The notes under the pieces are model-generated. The model had not been told where the DNA came from. It searched no databases and saw only the letters and a list, made by a program, of their open reading frames with translations. Below, one piece after another: positions 23,872-32,831 of a DNA stretch of 64,000 nt. The translations under genes were made by a program, and so were the position numbers. The stretch is from Verrucomicrobium sp. BvORR034 (GTDB lineage: Bacteria; Verrucomicrobiota; Verrucomicrobiia; Verrucomicrobiales; Verrucomicrobiaceae): positions 1 through 64,000 of the forward strand of contig NZ_BATQ01000007.1 of assembly GCF_000739635.1 (NCBI RefSeq). The letters run 5' to 3'. The first letter of the stretch is position 1; every line of letters begins with the position of its first letter.

Positions 23872-24677
23872 AGACACTAGTCCCACCTGCCGCAGTACCT
23901 CTGAAAAGCTGGCTGCCCAGCGCGGCGGGTCGCGAGCGTTTGTTGCAGGGCGGGTTGGGCGAGCCCCTGCTCACCGCCGACTGGGAGCGGGTGCTGATGC
24001 TGCACTACGAGGTGGATCCCGCCGCGCTCCAGCCCTGGGTGCCCTTCCCGTTGGATCTGCATGAAGGGCGCGCCTATGTGAGTCTGGTGGCCTTCACCAT
24101 GCGGGACATGGCCCCACGTCGCGGCGGGCGCTGGACCTCGTGGATGCTGCGGCCGATCGCCACGCACGAGTTCCTCAATGTGCGCACCTACGTACTCTCC
24201 CATGCCGGGGAGGGGCCCGATGTGGAAGAAGGGATTCACTTCCTGCACGAGTGGCTGCCGAACCGTCTGGCGGTACGGCTGGGGCGACCGGTGTTCGGAT
24301 TGCCCTATCGGCTGGGGAGGCTGCGCTACGATCACCGGCATGAGGAAGGTGAGCTCGCCGGGTGCGTGGAGGATGCTCACCGGCGAGGTTGCCTGCGCTA
24401 TCGGGCGCCTGTGGCGGGGCCGTTTGCACCGTGTGTGGCGGGCAGCCTCACCGAGTTTCTGATGGAGCGTTACAGCGCCTTCACGGAGTGGCTGGGGTGG
24501 AAGCGGCGTTTCCGCATCTGGCACCCGCCCTGGCCGCAGGTGGAGGTGGTGCCGGAGGTGCTGGATGACAGCCTCCTGCGTGACAACTGTCCCTGGTTCA
24601 AGGAAGCCCGACTGCGCGGAGCACACTATTCACCAGGATCCCCGGGCGTGTGGATGAGCCGCCCCAGCAAAATCTAG
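23868..24677 (+). CDS. DUF2071 (YqjF-like) protein
   Basis: 269 residues from the ATG at 23868. The frame is open for 333 bases further upstream, but that part is out-of-frame shadow of the preceding gene. DUF2071 features are visible: LLTADWERVLMLHYEVDPAA, PWVPFPLDLHEGRAYVSLVA, FTMRDMAPR and NVRTYVL. The family has an acetoacetate-decarboxylase-like fold and no proven activity. It is co-encoded with TIGR01777 and DoxX-like proteins, a recurrent trio in many phyla. It is soluble and cytoplasmic. Confidence 0.88.
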   Translation: MKTLVPPAAVPLKSWLPSAAGRERLLQGGLGEPLLTADWERVLMLHYEVDPAALQPWVPFPLDLHEGRAYVSLVAFTMRDMAPRRGGRWTSWMLRPIATHEFLNVRTYVLSHAGEGPDVEEGIHFLHEWLPNRLAVRLGRPVFGLPYRLGRLRYDHRHEEGELAGCVEDAHRRGCLRYRAPVAGPFAPCVAGSLTEFLMERYSAFTEWLGWKRRFRIWHPPWPQVEVVPEVLDDSLLRDNCPWFKEARLRGAHYSPGSPGVWMSRPSKI

Positions 24678-24710
24678 TTCGCAAACAAACCGTAAATTTT
24701 CTCCAACACC

Positions 24711-25172
24711 ATGAACATGCACAAAGTCAGTATTGCTGTGGAGCCCGAAATCGTGTCCGTCAGCCTCGGGGACTTTCATCGCCTGCAATGGATCAAGAAC
24801 TTCGCCCGCATCTCCATTGGGCTGGTCTGGGTGTGGGAAGGGCTCATGCCGAAGATCTTGTATCCTTCAGCCACGCAGTTCGAAATGGTGCGCCGCAGCG
24901 GCTGGTGGTGGGGCTCGCCAGAGCAGACGCTCTACTGGCTGGGGGTGGCGATGATCGTGGCGGGCTTTGGCATCATGAGCGGGATCTGGGAGCGTGCGGC
25001 GGCCCTGATCTCCACGCTGGCGGTGCTGGTGCTCATGGTGCTGGTCATCACGAGCAACCCGGAGGCTCTGCATGATCCCTTTGGCGGTCTGGTCAAAGAT
25101 GCATGCCTCTTTACCTGCGCCGCGCTGGTGTGGTGGTGGCCCCGGACGCCCGAGAGTGTGTCAAAAAGGTGA
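24711..25172 (+). CDS. DoxX-like membrane protein
   Basis: 153 residues, four hydrophobic segments. ARISIGLVWVWEGLMPKIL and the WWGSPEQTLYWLGVAMIVAG segment fit the DoxX-like (DoxX_3) family of small quinone-oxidoreductase-like membrane proteins. It is the last gene of the GbsR-MBOAT-TIGR01777-DUF2071 run, 33 bases after DUF2071. Function unknown. Confidence 0.82.
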   Translation: MNMHKVSIAVEPEIVSVSLGDFHRLQWIKNFARISIGLVWVWEGLMPKILYPSATQFEMVRRSGWWWGSPEQTLYWLGVAMIVAGFGIMSGIWERAAALISTLAVLVLMVLVITSNPEALHDPFGGLVKDACLFTCAALVWWWPRTPESVSKR

Positions 25173-25262
25173 AGGCTTTTTTCATTTTGCGTGTCGCAAA
25201 GGGGACCAATATGCACAAGAATCGGCGTAGATACTGCACACGGTCACCTACACGCACCTGTC

Positions 25263-25778
25263 ATGAAATCGTTTCCCGCCCTTGTCGCTGTTCCATTCCT
25301 TGCGCTCGCCTTGAGCGCGCCCCTCACTGGTCACGCCCAGGAAAAGGAGAAAGACAAACCCCTCGTGGACAAGACCACGGCGGACAAAGCCAAGAACATG
25401 CTCGACAAGGTGATCGGCGAAGTGTCGAAGGCCGCCAACAAGACGGAGATCAAGGGCAAGGAGCTCTGGGAGCGGACGAAGGACAATCTGCGCCTGAGCA
25501 AGGAGGAGTACCTGAAGAAGGCGCAGTCCGCCATCGCCACGATGGAGGCCGAGATCGACGTGATGGTGGAAAGCGGGGCAGCGATCACCACGCGGGATTA
25601 TTTCAAGCTGCGCATTGAGTCCTTCAAGCTGCAGCTGGACTACTGCAAGCGCGACATGGAGCGGCTCAAGGAAGCGCCTTCTGAAGAGGCCTTCCGTGTG
25701 AAGCAGCGCGGCTTTGACCGCACTCTGGGCGCCTTGAGTGACAACCTCACGCTCGCCAAAGACGAGGCGGGTCTGTGA
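25263..25778 (+). CDS. Secreted coiled-coil protein, unknown
   Basis: 171 residues from the ATG at 25263, chosen because it begins with a signal peptide (MKSFPALVAVPFLALALSAP, cleavage after GHA). An earlier in-frame ATG at 25191 would bury this signal. The mature part is Lys/Glu-rich and almost entirely helical (DKAKNMLDKVIGEVSKAANK), suggesting a periplasmic coiled coil. No family is recognised. It stands 90 bases before the DUF4013 gene. Confidence 0.7.
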   Translation: MKSFPALVAVPFLALALSAPLTGHAQEKEKDKPLVDKTTADKAKNMLDKVIGEVSKAANKTEIKGKELWERTKDNLRLSKEEYLKKAQSAIATMEAEIDVMVESGAAITTRDYFKLRIESFKLQLDYCKRDMERLKEAPSEEAFRVKQRGFDRTLGALSDNLTLAKDEAGL

Positions 25779-25868
25779 GACCCCGCTTGAACTGCTTTCT
25801 GCGCCTTTCCTCATAAACCCCCCCGCTGCCTCAGTCACTAACACCCGTCTCCCTGCCTTGATTGCACC

Positions 25869-26594
25869 ATGAAATTTGCCGAATCCATCACTGACTTCTT
25901 CAAGAGCCCCAAGTGGGTCACGAACCTGCTCTTCGCCGGTCTGTGTGCCCTGGTCTCCAGCATCATCCCGCTCGTTGGTTTCATCGTGCTGGCCGGCTGG
26001 CTGGTGACGGGCTTCTACATGCGCCAAAACGACGAGGACTTCGTCACCTTCCCGGACTTTGACTTCAATCAACTGGGCAAGTACCTGGAGCGCGGCCTGT
26101 GGCCGGTGCTCACCACGGCGGCGGTTGGCATTGGCGTGGGCCTGGTGCTGTGGGTGGTGCTTTTCATTCCCATCATGATCCTCTCGGCATTGCTCTCTGA
26201 TTCCAACGGGGTCGTAGGCGGGTTCTTCGCCCTGATCATCAGCCTGCTTTCCCTGGTGATCTACTTCGGCATCTACGCGGTGCTCTCCCTCATCATGATG
26301 CCGCTGAGCATCCGCGCCTCGCTGGTGCAGGATTTTGTGCAGGCGTTCGACATCAACTTCATCAAGAAGTTCGCCCTCATGATGTGGAAGGAGATTCTCA
26401 TGGCCTCTCTGTTCGTGCTGGTGGCCGGGGCGGTGATGAGCTTCATCGGGTTCTTCGCCTTCTGCGTCGGGATCTTCGCCGCCCAGGCGCTGATGTACTT
26501 CGCCTGGACGCACCTGAGCAAGCAGGTCTACAAGCTCTACCTGAGCCGCGGTGGTGAACCCGTGCCGGTGAGCCCGAAACTGGCCGTCGCATAG
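25869..26594 (+). CDS. DUF4013 family membrane protein
   Basis: 241 residues. It starts MKFAESITDFFKSPKWVTNL and has about five to six transmembrane helices with WLVTGFYMRQ and PDFDFNQLGKYLERGLWPVL, the DUF4013 pattern. The function of the family is unknown. A strong hairpin terminator at 26627 closes the unit. Confidence 0.82.
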   Translation: MKFAESITDFFKSPKWVTNLLFAGLCALVSSIIPLVGFIVLAGWLVTGFYMRQNDEDFVTFPDFDFNQLGKYLERGLWPVLTTAAVGIGVGLVLWVVLFIPIMILSALLSDSNGVVGGFFALIISLLSLVIYFGIYAVLSLIMMPLSIRASLVQDFVQAFDINFIKKFALMMWKEILMASLFVLVAGAVMSFIGFFAFCVGIFAAQALMYFAWTHLSKQVYKLYLSRGGEPVPVSPKLAVA

Positions 26595-26626
26595 CCGGAA
26601 CAGGCACACAAATCATCCAGATTCCC

Positions 26627-26661
26627 GCGGGGCAGGCTGAAAAGCCTGCCCCGCTTGCTTT
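26627..26661 (+). terminator. Intrinsic terminator after the DUF4013 gene
   Basis: GCGGGGCAGGCT-GAAA-AGCCTGCCCCGC (GAAA loop) followed by TTGCTTT, 33 bases after the stop. Confidence 0.85.
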
Positions 26662-26759
26662 CCAGGTCAGGGAGGGCGGGATTTGGCAGCGTGCGGATGC
26701 AAGAATGCCCCTCAGCCTGCGTAGGGTTGTCCCCTCACCAACTCATCTACACCGTCTCC

Positions 26760-28097
26760 ATGTCCGCACCCTCCTCCTCCAGCCGTCGTCGCTTTTTGCA
26801 GACTGCGACCGCCGGCGTTGCCGCTCCGTTCTTCATCCCTGGTCGCACCTGGGCCCAGGACGCCGCTCCCAATGAGCGCATCGTCATGGGTTTCATCGGC
26901 ATGGGCAAGCAGATGGGCGGCCTTCTGAACCGCTTCCTCCAGTACCCGAACGTCCAGGTGGTCGCCGTCTGCGATGTGGACACCACCCGGCGCGAGGACG
27001 CCAAGGCCAAGGTGGACAAGGCCTATGGCAACACCAGCTGCAAGGCGGTGAACGACTTCCGTGAGATCACCACGAACAAGGACATCAATGCGGTCTGCAT
27101 CGCCACGCCGGACCACTGGCACGCGATCATCAGCCTTTCGGCCGTGACCAACGGCAAGGATGTGTACTGCGAAAAGCCGCTGACCCACAACATCCACGAG
27201 GCGGTCACGCTGGTGGACACGGTGCGGAAGCACAACCGCATCCTCCAGACCGGCTCCATGCAGCGCAGTAGTGCGGAGTTCCGCATCGCCTGTGAGCTGG
27301 TGCGCAACGGCGTCATCGGTGAGATCAAGACGGTGGACACCTCCTTCGGCGGCCCGGCCAAGCCGTGCACCCTCCCCGAGGAAGCGATGGAACCCGGTCT
27401 CGACTGGAATCTGTGGCTTGGGCCTGCCCCGGAGCGCCCGTACAACTCGGAGCTCAGCCCCCGCGGCGTCTCCAAGAACTTCCCCATGGGCTGGCGCTAC
27501 TCCCGTGAGTACGGCGGCGGCATGGTGACCGACTGGGGCGCCCACCATATCGACATCGCTCAGTGGGGCCTCGGCATGGACGAGAACGGCCCGGTGGAAC
27601 TTCGTCCGCCCGCCGACTGGCAGACCGCCCAGAAGGGTGGCCAGCTCGTGTACGCGAACGGCGTGATCCTGAACCACGTGACCGGCAAAGGTTGCAGCTT
27701 CTTCGGCACCGAAGGGGAAGTGCACGTGAACCGCGGCAAGTTCGAGCTCGTGCTCGGCGGCAAGACGAAGGCCAAGTTCTGGGACAAGGACCTCGACAAA
27801 GGCACCTCCCTCCAGCGTGAATACACGCTGATGGAGCGTGAGTTCCTCACCAACGCCAAGGTGAAGCTGTACAACAGCAAGGACCAGATTCAGGACTTCC
27901 TGGCCTGCATCAAGTCCCGCCAGAAGCCGGTGTGCGACGTGGGCATCGGCGCCAGCAGCGCCATCGCCTGCCACCTGCTGAGCATCGGCTACTACTACGG
28001 TGCGAACCTGAAGTGGGACCCCATCAAGAACCAAATCGTCAGCGGTGGCGATCCCAAGTGGTTGACGCGTGACTACCGCGGCGAGTGGAAGGTGTGA
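26760..28097 (+). CDS. Tat-exported Gfo/Idh/MocA oxidoreductase
   Basis: 445 residues from the ATG at 26760. The frame opens at 26655, but the Tat signal SSRRRFLQTATAGVAAPFF fixes this start. The NAD(P)-binding N-domain shows GFIGMGKQMGG and the conserved YCEKPLTHNIHEA (EKP motif), followed by the GFO/IDH/MocA C-terminal domain with WGAHHIDIAQWGLG. Exported members are abundant in Planctomycetes and Verrucomicrobia and act on sugars in the periplasm. Substrate not known. It is monocistronic, with a terminator at 28140. Confidence 0.92.
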   Translation: MSAPSSSSRRRFLQTATAGVAAPFFIPGRTWAQDAAPNERIVMGFIGMGKQMGGLLNRFLQYPNVQVVAVCDVDTTRREDAKAKVDKAYGNTSCKAVNDFREITTNKDINAVCIATPDHWHAIISLSAVTNGKDVYCEKPLTHNIHEAVTLVDTVRKHNRILQTGSMQRSSAEFRIACELVRNGVIGEIKTVDTSFGGPAKPCTLPEEAMEPGLDWNLWLGPAPERPYNSELSPRGVSKNFPMGWRYSREYGGGMVTDWGAHHIDIAQWGLGMDENGPVELRPPADWQTAQKGGQLVYANGVILNHVTGKGCSFFGTEGEVHVNRGKFELVLGGKTKAKFWDKDLDKGTSLQREYTLMEREFLTNAKVKLYNSKDQIQDFLACIKSRQKPVCDVGIGASSAIACHLLSIGYYYGANLKWDPIKNQIVSGGDPKWLTRDYRGEWKV

Positions 28098-28139
28098 TGG
28101 GGAGGTGGGAGTTAAGAGTCTGAGATGTAAATGACTCGA

Positions 28140-28174
28140 ACCGCCGGTGCCGATGAGGTGCCGGCGGTTTTTTG
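28140..28174 (+). terminator. Intrinsic terminator after the Gfo/Idh/MocA gene
   Basis: ACCGCCGG...CCGGCGGT stem followed by six T residues, 43 bases after the stop codon. Confidence 0.85.
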
Positions 28175-29307
28175 TTTGGGGGGGCGGAGTTCGTGGAAGT
28201 GACACCTTGGGCAATGTAGAAGAGCCGTCCCGGCTCTTGGGTACGCTGGATGATGCGGGAACTGGGACCGGGGTATGCAGTACAACTGTTGCGGCGAACA
28301 AGGTTTTTCAGGCTGTGTTGGTAGACAAAGGGGCTGGCATTTGCCCTCTGCGATTCAACTTCCATTGCCGGTCGTAGTTGTCGACGTAGGGAGGCACCAA
28401 TTTCCCGGTCTTTGGCGGCAAGGCTGAGGAGTGGATCAAGAGGCCAAGGTGTCCGCTTGGGTGTTTGGAACCGGGGCGTTGGGTGGTTGGAGTTCGATCA
28501 CCAGATTCATGCCGTAGAAGCTTCAGTTAGTGCCTCCTTACGTCGACAGCTACGACCGGTGTTGGGGTGGCAAGGCAGAGGGTGAGGTGCTGCGGCTGTT
28601 GGAGCTTGGGGCAGGCTGAGGGGGGAAACGGCTGGCTAGGGTGCAGGGAGGGTTGGAAGTGCATCTCGCAGGCGAAAGCGGCGCTTCACGCACGCACTCC
28701 ACAGCGACTTCGTCGCCAGGTGTTGGCCGCGTAAGGGCGTCTGAATGCCGTCAGGCCTGCGACATCGGAGGCCGGGTGGGCGGTCTTGGATCGATGCGCA
28801 ATCTCCCCCCTGGATGCGTCCCGACGCGTCGGGATGGAGTGCGCGCGGGAACCACCGCTTTGGCGGCCCTTGTGATGGGCTTGAACCCTTTGTCATCCAG
28901 CAGCGTCTGCCGTGATCGCAGCAAGACGTGACTGCCAAGGAACCGACTCAGGAGACGGAGCATCTACACAACGCTTTCAGCGTTGAAGAGCTTCCCTGAC
29001 CGTACCCAACGTTGACTCGCCTAGGGCTCGTCCAACGTTGGGCTGTGTTAGAGATCCCCGCTGGGGATCAACTTCGGAATGAGGCTGGCACCTCCTGGTG
29101 GTTCCCTGGTGGTTCCCTGGTGGCCACCCCAAAACGCGCGCGGTTGGTCGGTTCTCCTTACGTCGACAGCGCGACCGGCGTTAAGGGTGGCGAGGCAGAG
29201 GGAGAGTCAGTGTGGTAGATGAAGGCATAGGCAAGCTGGAGTGGTGCTGCTGCGGTCACTCAACACTCCATTTCTCCAATACTCCCTCACTCCATCGTCC
29301 CCGCACC
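28175..29307. repeat. Repeat-filled intergenic region
   Basis: About 1.1 kb with no credible gene. An element containing CCTTACGTCGACAGC and GACCGG occurs at about 28530-28590 and 29155-29205 in direct orientation and at about 28366-28396 inverted (CGACGTAGGGAGGCACC). Between them are small palindromes such as CAACG-CTTTCAG-CGTTG and GATCCCC-GCT-GGGGATC, and a 12-base tandem repeat of GGTGGTTCCCTG near 29090. The short frames seen here have no family similarity. It is probably remains of mobile or dispersed elements. Confidence 0.6.
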
Positions 29308-30060
29308 TCACCCTATCACCAACTCTACCGGGCAATGGTCAGACCCGTGGATGTCGGGGCGGATGATGGAGCTCTTCAGGCCGTCTTTGAGACCCAGGGA
29401 GGCGAGCCAGTAGTCGATGCGCCAGCCCACGTTGTTGCCGCGGGCATTGGCACGGTAGCTCCACCAGGAGTACTGGTGTGGGCGGGAGTCGAAGTGGCGG
29501 AAGGTGTCCACAAAGCCGGATTCCAGCAGCTTGCCGAAGCTGGCTCGCTCCTGATCGCTGAAGCCGGGGCTGAAGCGGTTTTCCTTGGGCCGCGCGATGT
29601 CGATCTCGTTGTGCGCGACGTTCAGGTCGCCGCAGGCCAGCACGGGCTTGGTCTGCTCCAGATGCTTGAGATAGAGGCGGAAGGCGTCGTCCCAGAGCAG
29701 GCGATACGGCAGGCGGGCCAGCTCGGCCTGGGCGTTGGGCGTGTACACGTTCACCACGTAGTGATCGGGGAACTCCACGGTGATGACGCGGCCTTCTTTG
29801 TCGTGCTCGTCAATGCCCATGCCGATGGCGTGGGACTTGATGGGCAGGCGCGTCAGGATCGCGGTGCCGGAGTAGCCCTTTTTCTGGGCGGCGTTCCAGA
29901 CGACCTGATAATCCTTGAACCACTCCAGCCCGGCCTGGTCCTCCATGGCCTTCACCTCCTGCAGGCAGATCACGTCAGCATCGCAGGCGGTGAGGTATTC
30001 GCGCAGGCCTTTGTCCATGCAGGCGCGGATGCCGTTGACGTTCCAGGAAACGAGTTTCAT
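29308..30060 (-). CDS. xth: Exodeoxyribonuclease III
   Basis: 250 residues, the standard size. It acts at abasic sites in base-excision repair and degrades DNA 3' ends. All motifs of the ExoIII/APE fold are readable: SWNVNGIRACMD, ICLQEVKAMED (metal Glu), CGDLNVAHNEIDIARPKENR, WRIDYWLAS and the terminal SDHCPVEL (catalytic Asp-His). It is encoded alone, on the strand opposite both neighbours. Confidence 0.96.
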   Translation of the reverse strand: MKLVSWNVNGIRACMDKGLREYLTACDADVICLQEVKAMEDQAGLEWFKDYQVVWNAAQKKGYSGTAILTRLPIKSHAIGMGIDEHDKEGRVITVEFPDHYVVNVYTPNAQAELARLPYRLLWDDAFRLYLKHLEQTKPVLACGDLNVAHNEIDIARPKENRFSPGFSDQERASFGKLLESGFVDTFRHFDSRPHQYSWWSYRANARGNNVGWRIDYWLASLGLKDGLKSSIIRPDIHGSDHCPVELVIG

Positions 30061-30457
30061 CGGAGGAGGAAGATGAGAGTGAGGGGAGTTTGAGAAGGTT
30101 TGTCGGTCGGTGAAGACCGGGGGAAAGCGGTTATCATGGCAAGGCAGGGCGGGCTCGCAACCCCTTCTGCCTTGGTGCCCACGTCACCGGAGTCGCGGGA
30201 AAATACGCTTCTGCGGCCATGGTGGATCTTGCTCAGCCGCATGGACTGGATGTGCGCCCTTTTTTACAAAGTCGCGCTCATGACGGCCTGCCCCGGCCGC
30301 CTGCTCAGACGGCCTGCAAGCCGCCCGTCATCAGGCACGGAACCTTTTTCGCCTATCGAATCACAGGGTAGAATGATCCATTCACCTCCCTTCGATGTCC
30401 ATACACCGTATTGTTCTTACTGATAGAAAGAAAAACACCCATCGTTTTTAGCCCAAG
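30061..30457. other. Intergenic region with no gene seen
   Basis: About 400 bases between divergently transcribed xth and the DUF1549 gene, so it should hold both promoters. A 107-codon frame on the plus strand has no coding character. The last 100 bases are AT-rich, consistent with a promoter for 30458. Confidence 0.5.
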
Positions 30458-32776
30458 ATGAAGACGCTCACGCCTTGCCTTGCTATTCTCGCCTTTGCCG
30501 TGGCGGGAACGCTGCCTGCCGCCAAGCCGGACCCCCTCAAGGCGGCGGCGGAGATTGACGCCATTCTGGTCACTGACTGGCAGAAGAACAAGCTCAAGGG
30601 CAACGAGCCGGTCTCGGACGAGATGTTTGTGCGCCGCATCCATCTGGACATCGTGGGCCGCATCCCGACCTACCGTGAGACGGAGGAGTATCTGAACTCC
30701 AAGGATCCGGCCAAGCGGCAGAAGCTCATCGACCGCCTGCTGGCTGGCGAGGGGTATGTGCAGCACTTTTACAACTTCTGGGCGGACGTGCTGCGGGCCC
30801 AGAGCAACGGTCAGGCGGGTGCCATCACTGGCACGGCCTACACGAACTTCGTGAAGGACAGCCTGCGCACGAACAAGCCGTACGATCAGTTCGTGCGGGA
30901 GATGGTTTCCGCGCAGGGCCGCTCCTGGGAGAACGGTGCGATTGGCTACTACATGAGAGACCGCGGCATGCCGCTGGACAACATGGCCAACACGGTGCGC
31001 ATCTTCCTGGGCACGCGTGTGGAGTGCGCCCAGTGTCACAACCACCCCTTCGACAAGTGGTCGCAAAAGCAGTTCTATGAAATGGCGGCCTTCACCTACG
31101 GGGTGGAGACCAACGACTACAATGGCGGGGCCCTGACGGGTGTGCGCGACCTGCTGCGCGACCGTGAAAAGGCCATCCGCGAGATGGAGAAGGCTCACGG
31201 CAAGGACGTGGCCAACAAGGCCCGTGAAGAATATCGCAAGGAGTCCCGCTTTGTGAATGAGGCCCTGACCCGCCTGCGTGACCCCGTTCGCTACACCGAC
31301 GCCAGCTTCAACGACCGTCGTGAGCTGCGTCTGCCGCACGACTATCAGTACACCGATGCCAAACCCAAATCCACCGTGGCCCCTGCTGCGATGATGGGCA
31401 AGGCGGTGGAGAAGAAGGAAGGCCAGGGCCAGCTGGACGCCTATGCTGCGTGGATGACCTCCCGGGACAACCCGCGTTTCACCAATGTGGTGGCGAACCG
31501 TCTGTGGAAGAAGGCCTTTGGCATGGGCCTGATCGAGCCTGTGGACGAGCTCATGGACAGCACGGTGGCCATGAACCCGGAGCTGATGAAACACCTGGAA
31601 GGCCTGATGGTCAGCCTGGACTATGACATGAAGGCCTATCTGCGGACGCTCTTCAACACCCGGGCTTATCAGAGCGCGGTCACCCGTGAGGAGATTCCTG
31701 CGGGCATGCCCTATCACTTCACCGGTCCCGTCCTGCGCCGCATGTCGGCCGAGCAGATGTGGGACTCCTTTGTGGCGCTCATCAACCCCACGCCGGACAT
31801 GCCCAACCTGCCGGTGCGTGAGCAGGCGGATCAGCGCATCGCTGCGGCCAAGAAGTACAGTGCCTCCCTGGATACCCTGACGCCTGAGGAGATGCTGAAG
31901 GGCGCCGAAGCGGCGGGCCTGAAGTTCAAGGAACAATCCACCAAGCTTACGGAGCTGCAGAAGCAGATCGCCCAGGCTCGGGAGGATGGCGACAAGGAGA
32001 AAGTCAAGGCCTTGGGGCGTGAGTCCGGCGAGCTCCAGCGGGCGGCGCGTCAGTCGGTGAACGCCAACATTGTCGTACCTGCCATGCGCAAGCTGGCGTC
32101 CAACGTGAGCGGCAAGACTGGGACACCAGAGGCCTCGGCGACGCTGGCCGCAGTGGACGGTGCCGCGGCCGGCCCGGCCATGGCGGAAGGGGCGACCTCC
32201 ATGATGGCCATGAACCCGATGGAAGCGAGCATGGGCATCGACACCAAGGTGATGATCCCCGGCTATGACAAGGCACCCAAGACGGACGAGCAGATCCGTG
32301 AAGAGCGCGAGGCCCAACAGAAGGTGTTGCTGGATGAAGCCGCGTATTTTGGCATCCCCGAGAAAAAGGTGCGCGACTACGCGAAGTCCCGGGTGGGCCA
32401 GATGCGCCAGTGGCTGCGCTCGGCAGAGATCGAGTCCCCTGCGCCCCGTGGCCACTACCTGCGTGAGTTCGGCCAGAGCGATCGCGAGACGATCGAAAAC
32501 GCCAACTACGATGCCTCCGTGCCCCAGGCGCTGGCGATGATGAACAGTCCTCTGCTCCCGCAGATCATGGACCAGTACTCCCAGCTGATGCTGACCATCA
32601 ACAAGGCGCCGTATCCCGATGACAAGGTGGATGCCGCCTACATGACGCTGCTCTCCCGCAAGCCGACGCCGCAGGAGAGGGAGGTCTGGAGCAAGGCCCA
32701 GGATAAAGGTCTTAACACGATGGAAGACCTCATCTACGCCCTGATCAACACCCAGCAGTTCATCTTCATCCAGTAA
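30458..32776 (+). CDS. DUF1549/DUF1553 domain protein
   Basis: 772 residues with an N-terminal signal peptide (MKTLTPCLAILAFAVAGTLP). The DUF1549 region starts at about residue 35 (DEMFVRRIHLDIVGRIPTYR). RVECAQCHNHPFDKW gives a CxxCH motif that could bind haem or metal. DUF1553 follows from about residue 340 (RFTNVVANRLWKKAFGMGLI, then EPVDEL). The C-terminal part has a Met/Ala-rich insert and a helical tail. These proteins are almost confined to Planctomycetes and Verrucomicrobia, are exported, and pair with DUF1501 proteins as here. Function unproven, with polymer degradation suggested in the literature. The DUF1501 gene starts 55 bases downstream. Confidence 0.93.
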   Translation: MKTLTPCLAILAFAVAGTLPAAKPDPLKAAAEIDAILVTDWQKNKLKGNEPVSDEMFVRRIHLDIVGRIPTYRETEEYLNSKDPAKRQKLIDRLLAGEGYVQHFYNFWADVLRAQSNGQAGAITGTAYTNFVKDSLRTNKPYDQFVREMVSAQGRSWENGAIGYYMRDRGMPLDNMANTVRIFLGTRVECAQCHNHPFDKWSQKQFYEMAAFTYGVETNDYNGGALTGVRDLLRDREKAIREMEKAHGKDVANKAREEYRKESRFVNEALTRLRDPVRYTDASFNDRRELRLPHDYQYTDAKPKSTVAPAAMMGKAVEKKEGQGQLDAYAAWMTSRDNPRFTNVVANRLWKKAFGMGLIEPVDELMDSTVAMNPELMKHLEGLMVSLDYDMKAYLRTLFNTRAYQSAVTREEIPAGMPYHFTGPVLRRMSAEQMWDSFVALINPTPDMPNLPVREQADQRIAAAKKYSASLDTLTPEEMLKGAEAAGLKFKEQSTKLTELQKQIAQAREDGDKEKVKALGRESGELQRAARQSVNANIVVPAMRKLASNVSGKTGTPEASATLAAVDGAAAGPAMAEGATSMMAMNPMEASMGIDTKVMIPGYDKAPKTDEQIREEREAQQKVLLDEAAYFGIPEKKVRDYAKSRVGQMRQWLRSAEIESPAPRGHYLREFGQSDRETIENANYDASVPQALAMMNSPLLPQIMDQYSQLMLTINKAPYPDDKVDAAYMTLLSRKPTPQEREVWSKAQDKGLNTMEDLIYALINTQQFIFIQ

Positions 32777-32831
32777 GTATTTCGTCAGTTCATTTCCTCA
32801 CCCGCCAGTTCAATCAAGCCCACCCGCTACC

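Noticed and set aside
28641-28938. Overlapping frames of about 100 codons on both strands
   Set aside because: They lie in the repeat-filled region, lack family similarity and have no upstream signals.
29085-29135. CRISPR-like short tandem repeat
   Set aside because: Only about three 12-base units of GGTGGTTCCCTG with no spacers.
30353-32455. 700-codon minus-strand frame opposite the DUF1549 gene
   Set aside because: The plus-strand frame carries DUF1549/DUF1553 blocks and a signal peptide; this one is its complement with His/Arg/Val bias.
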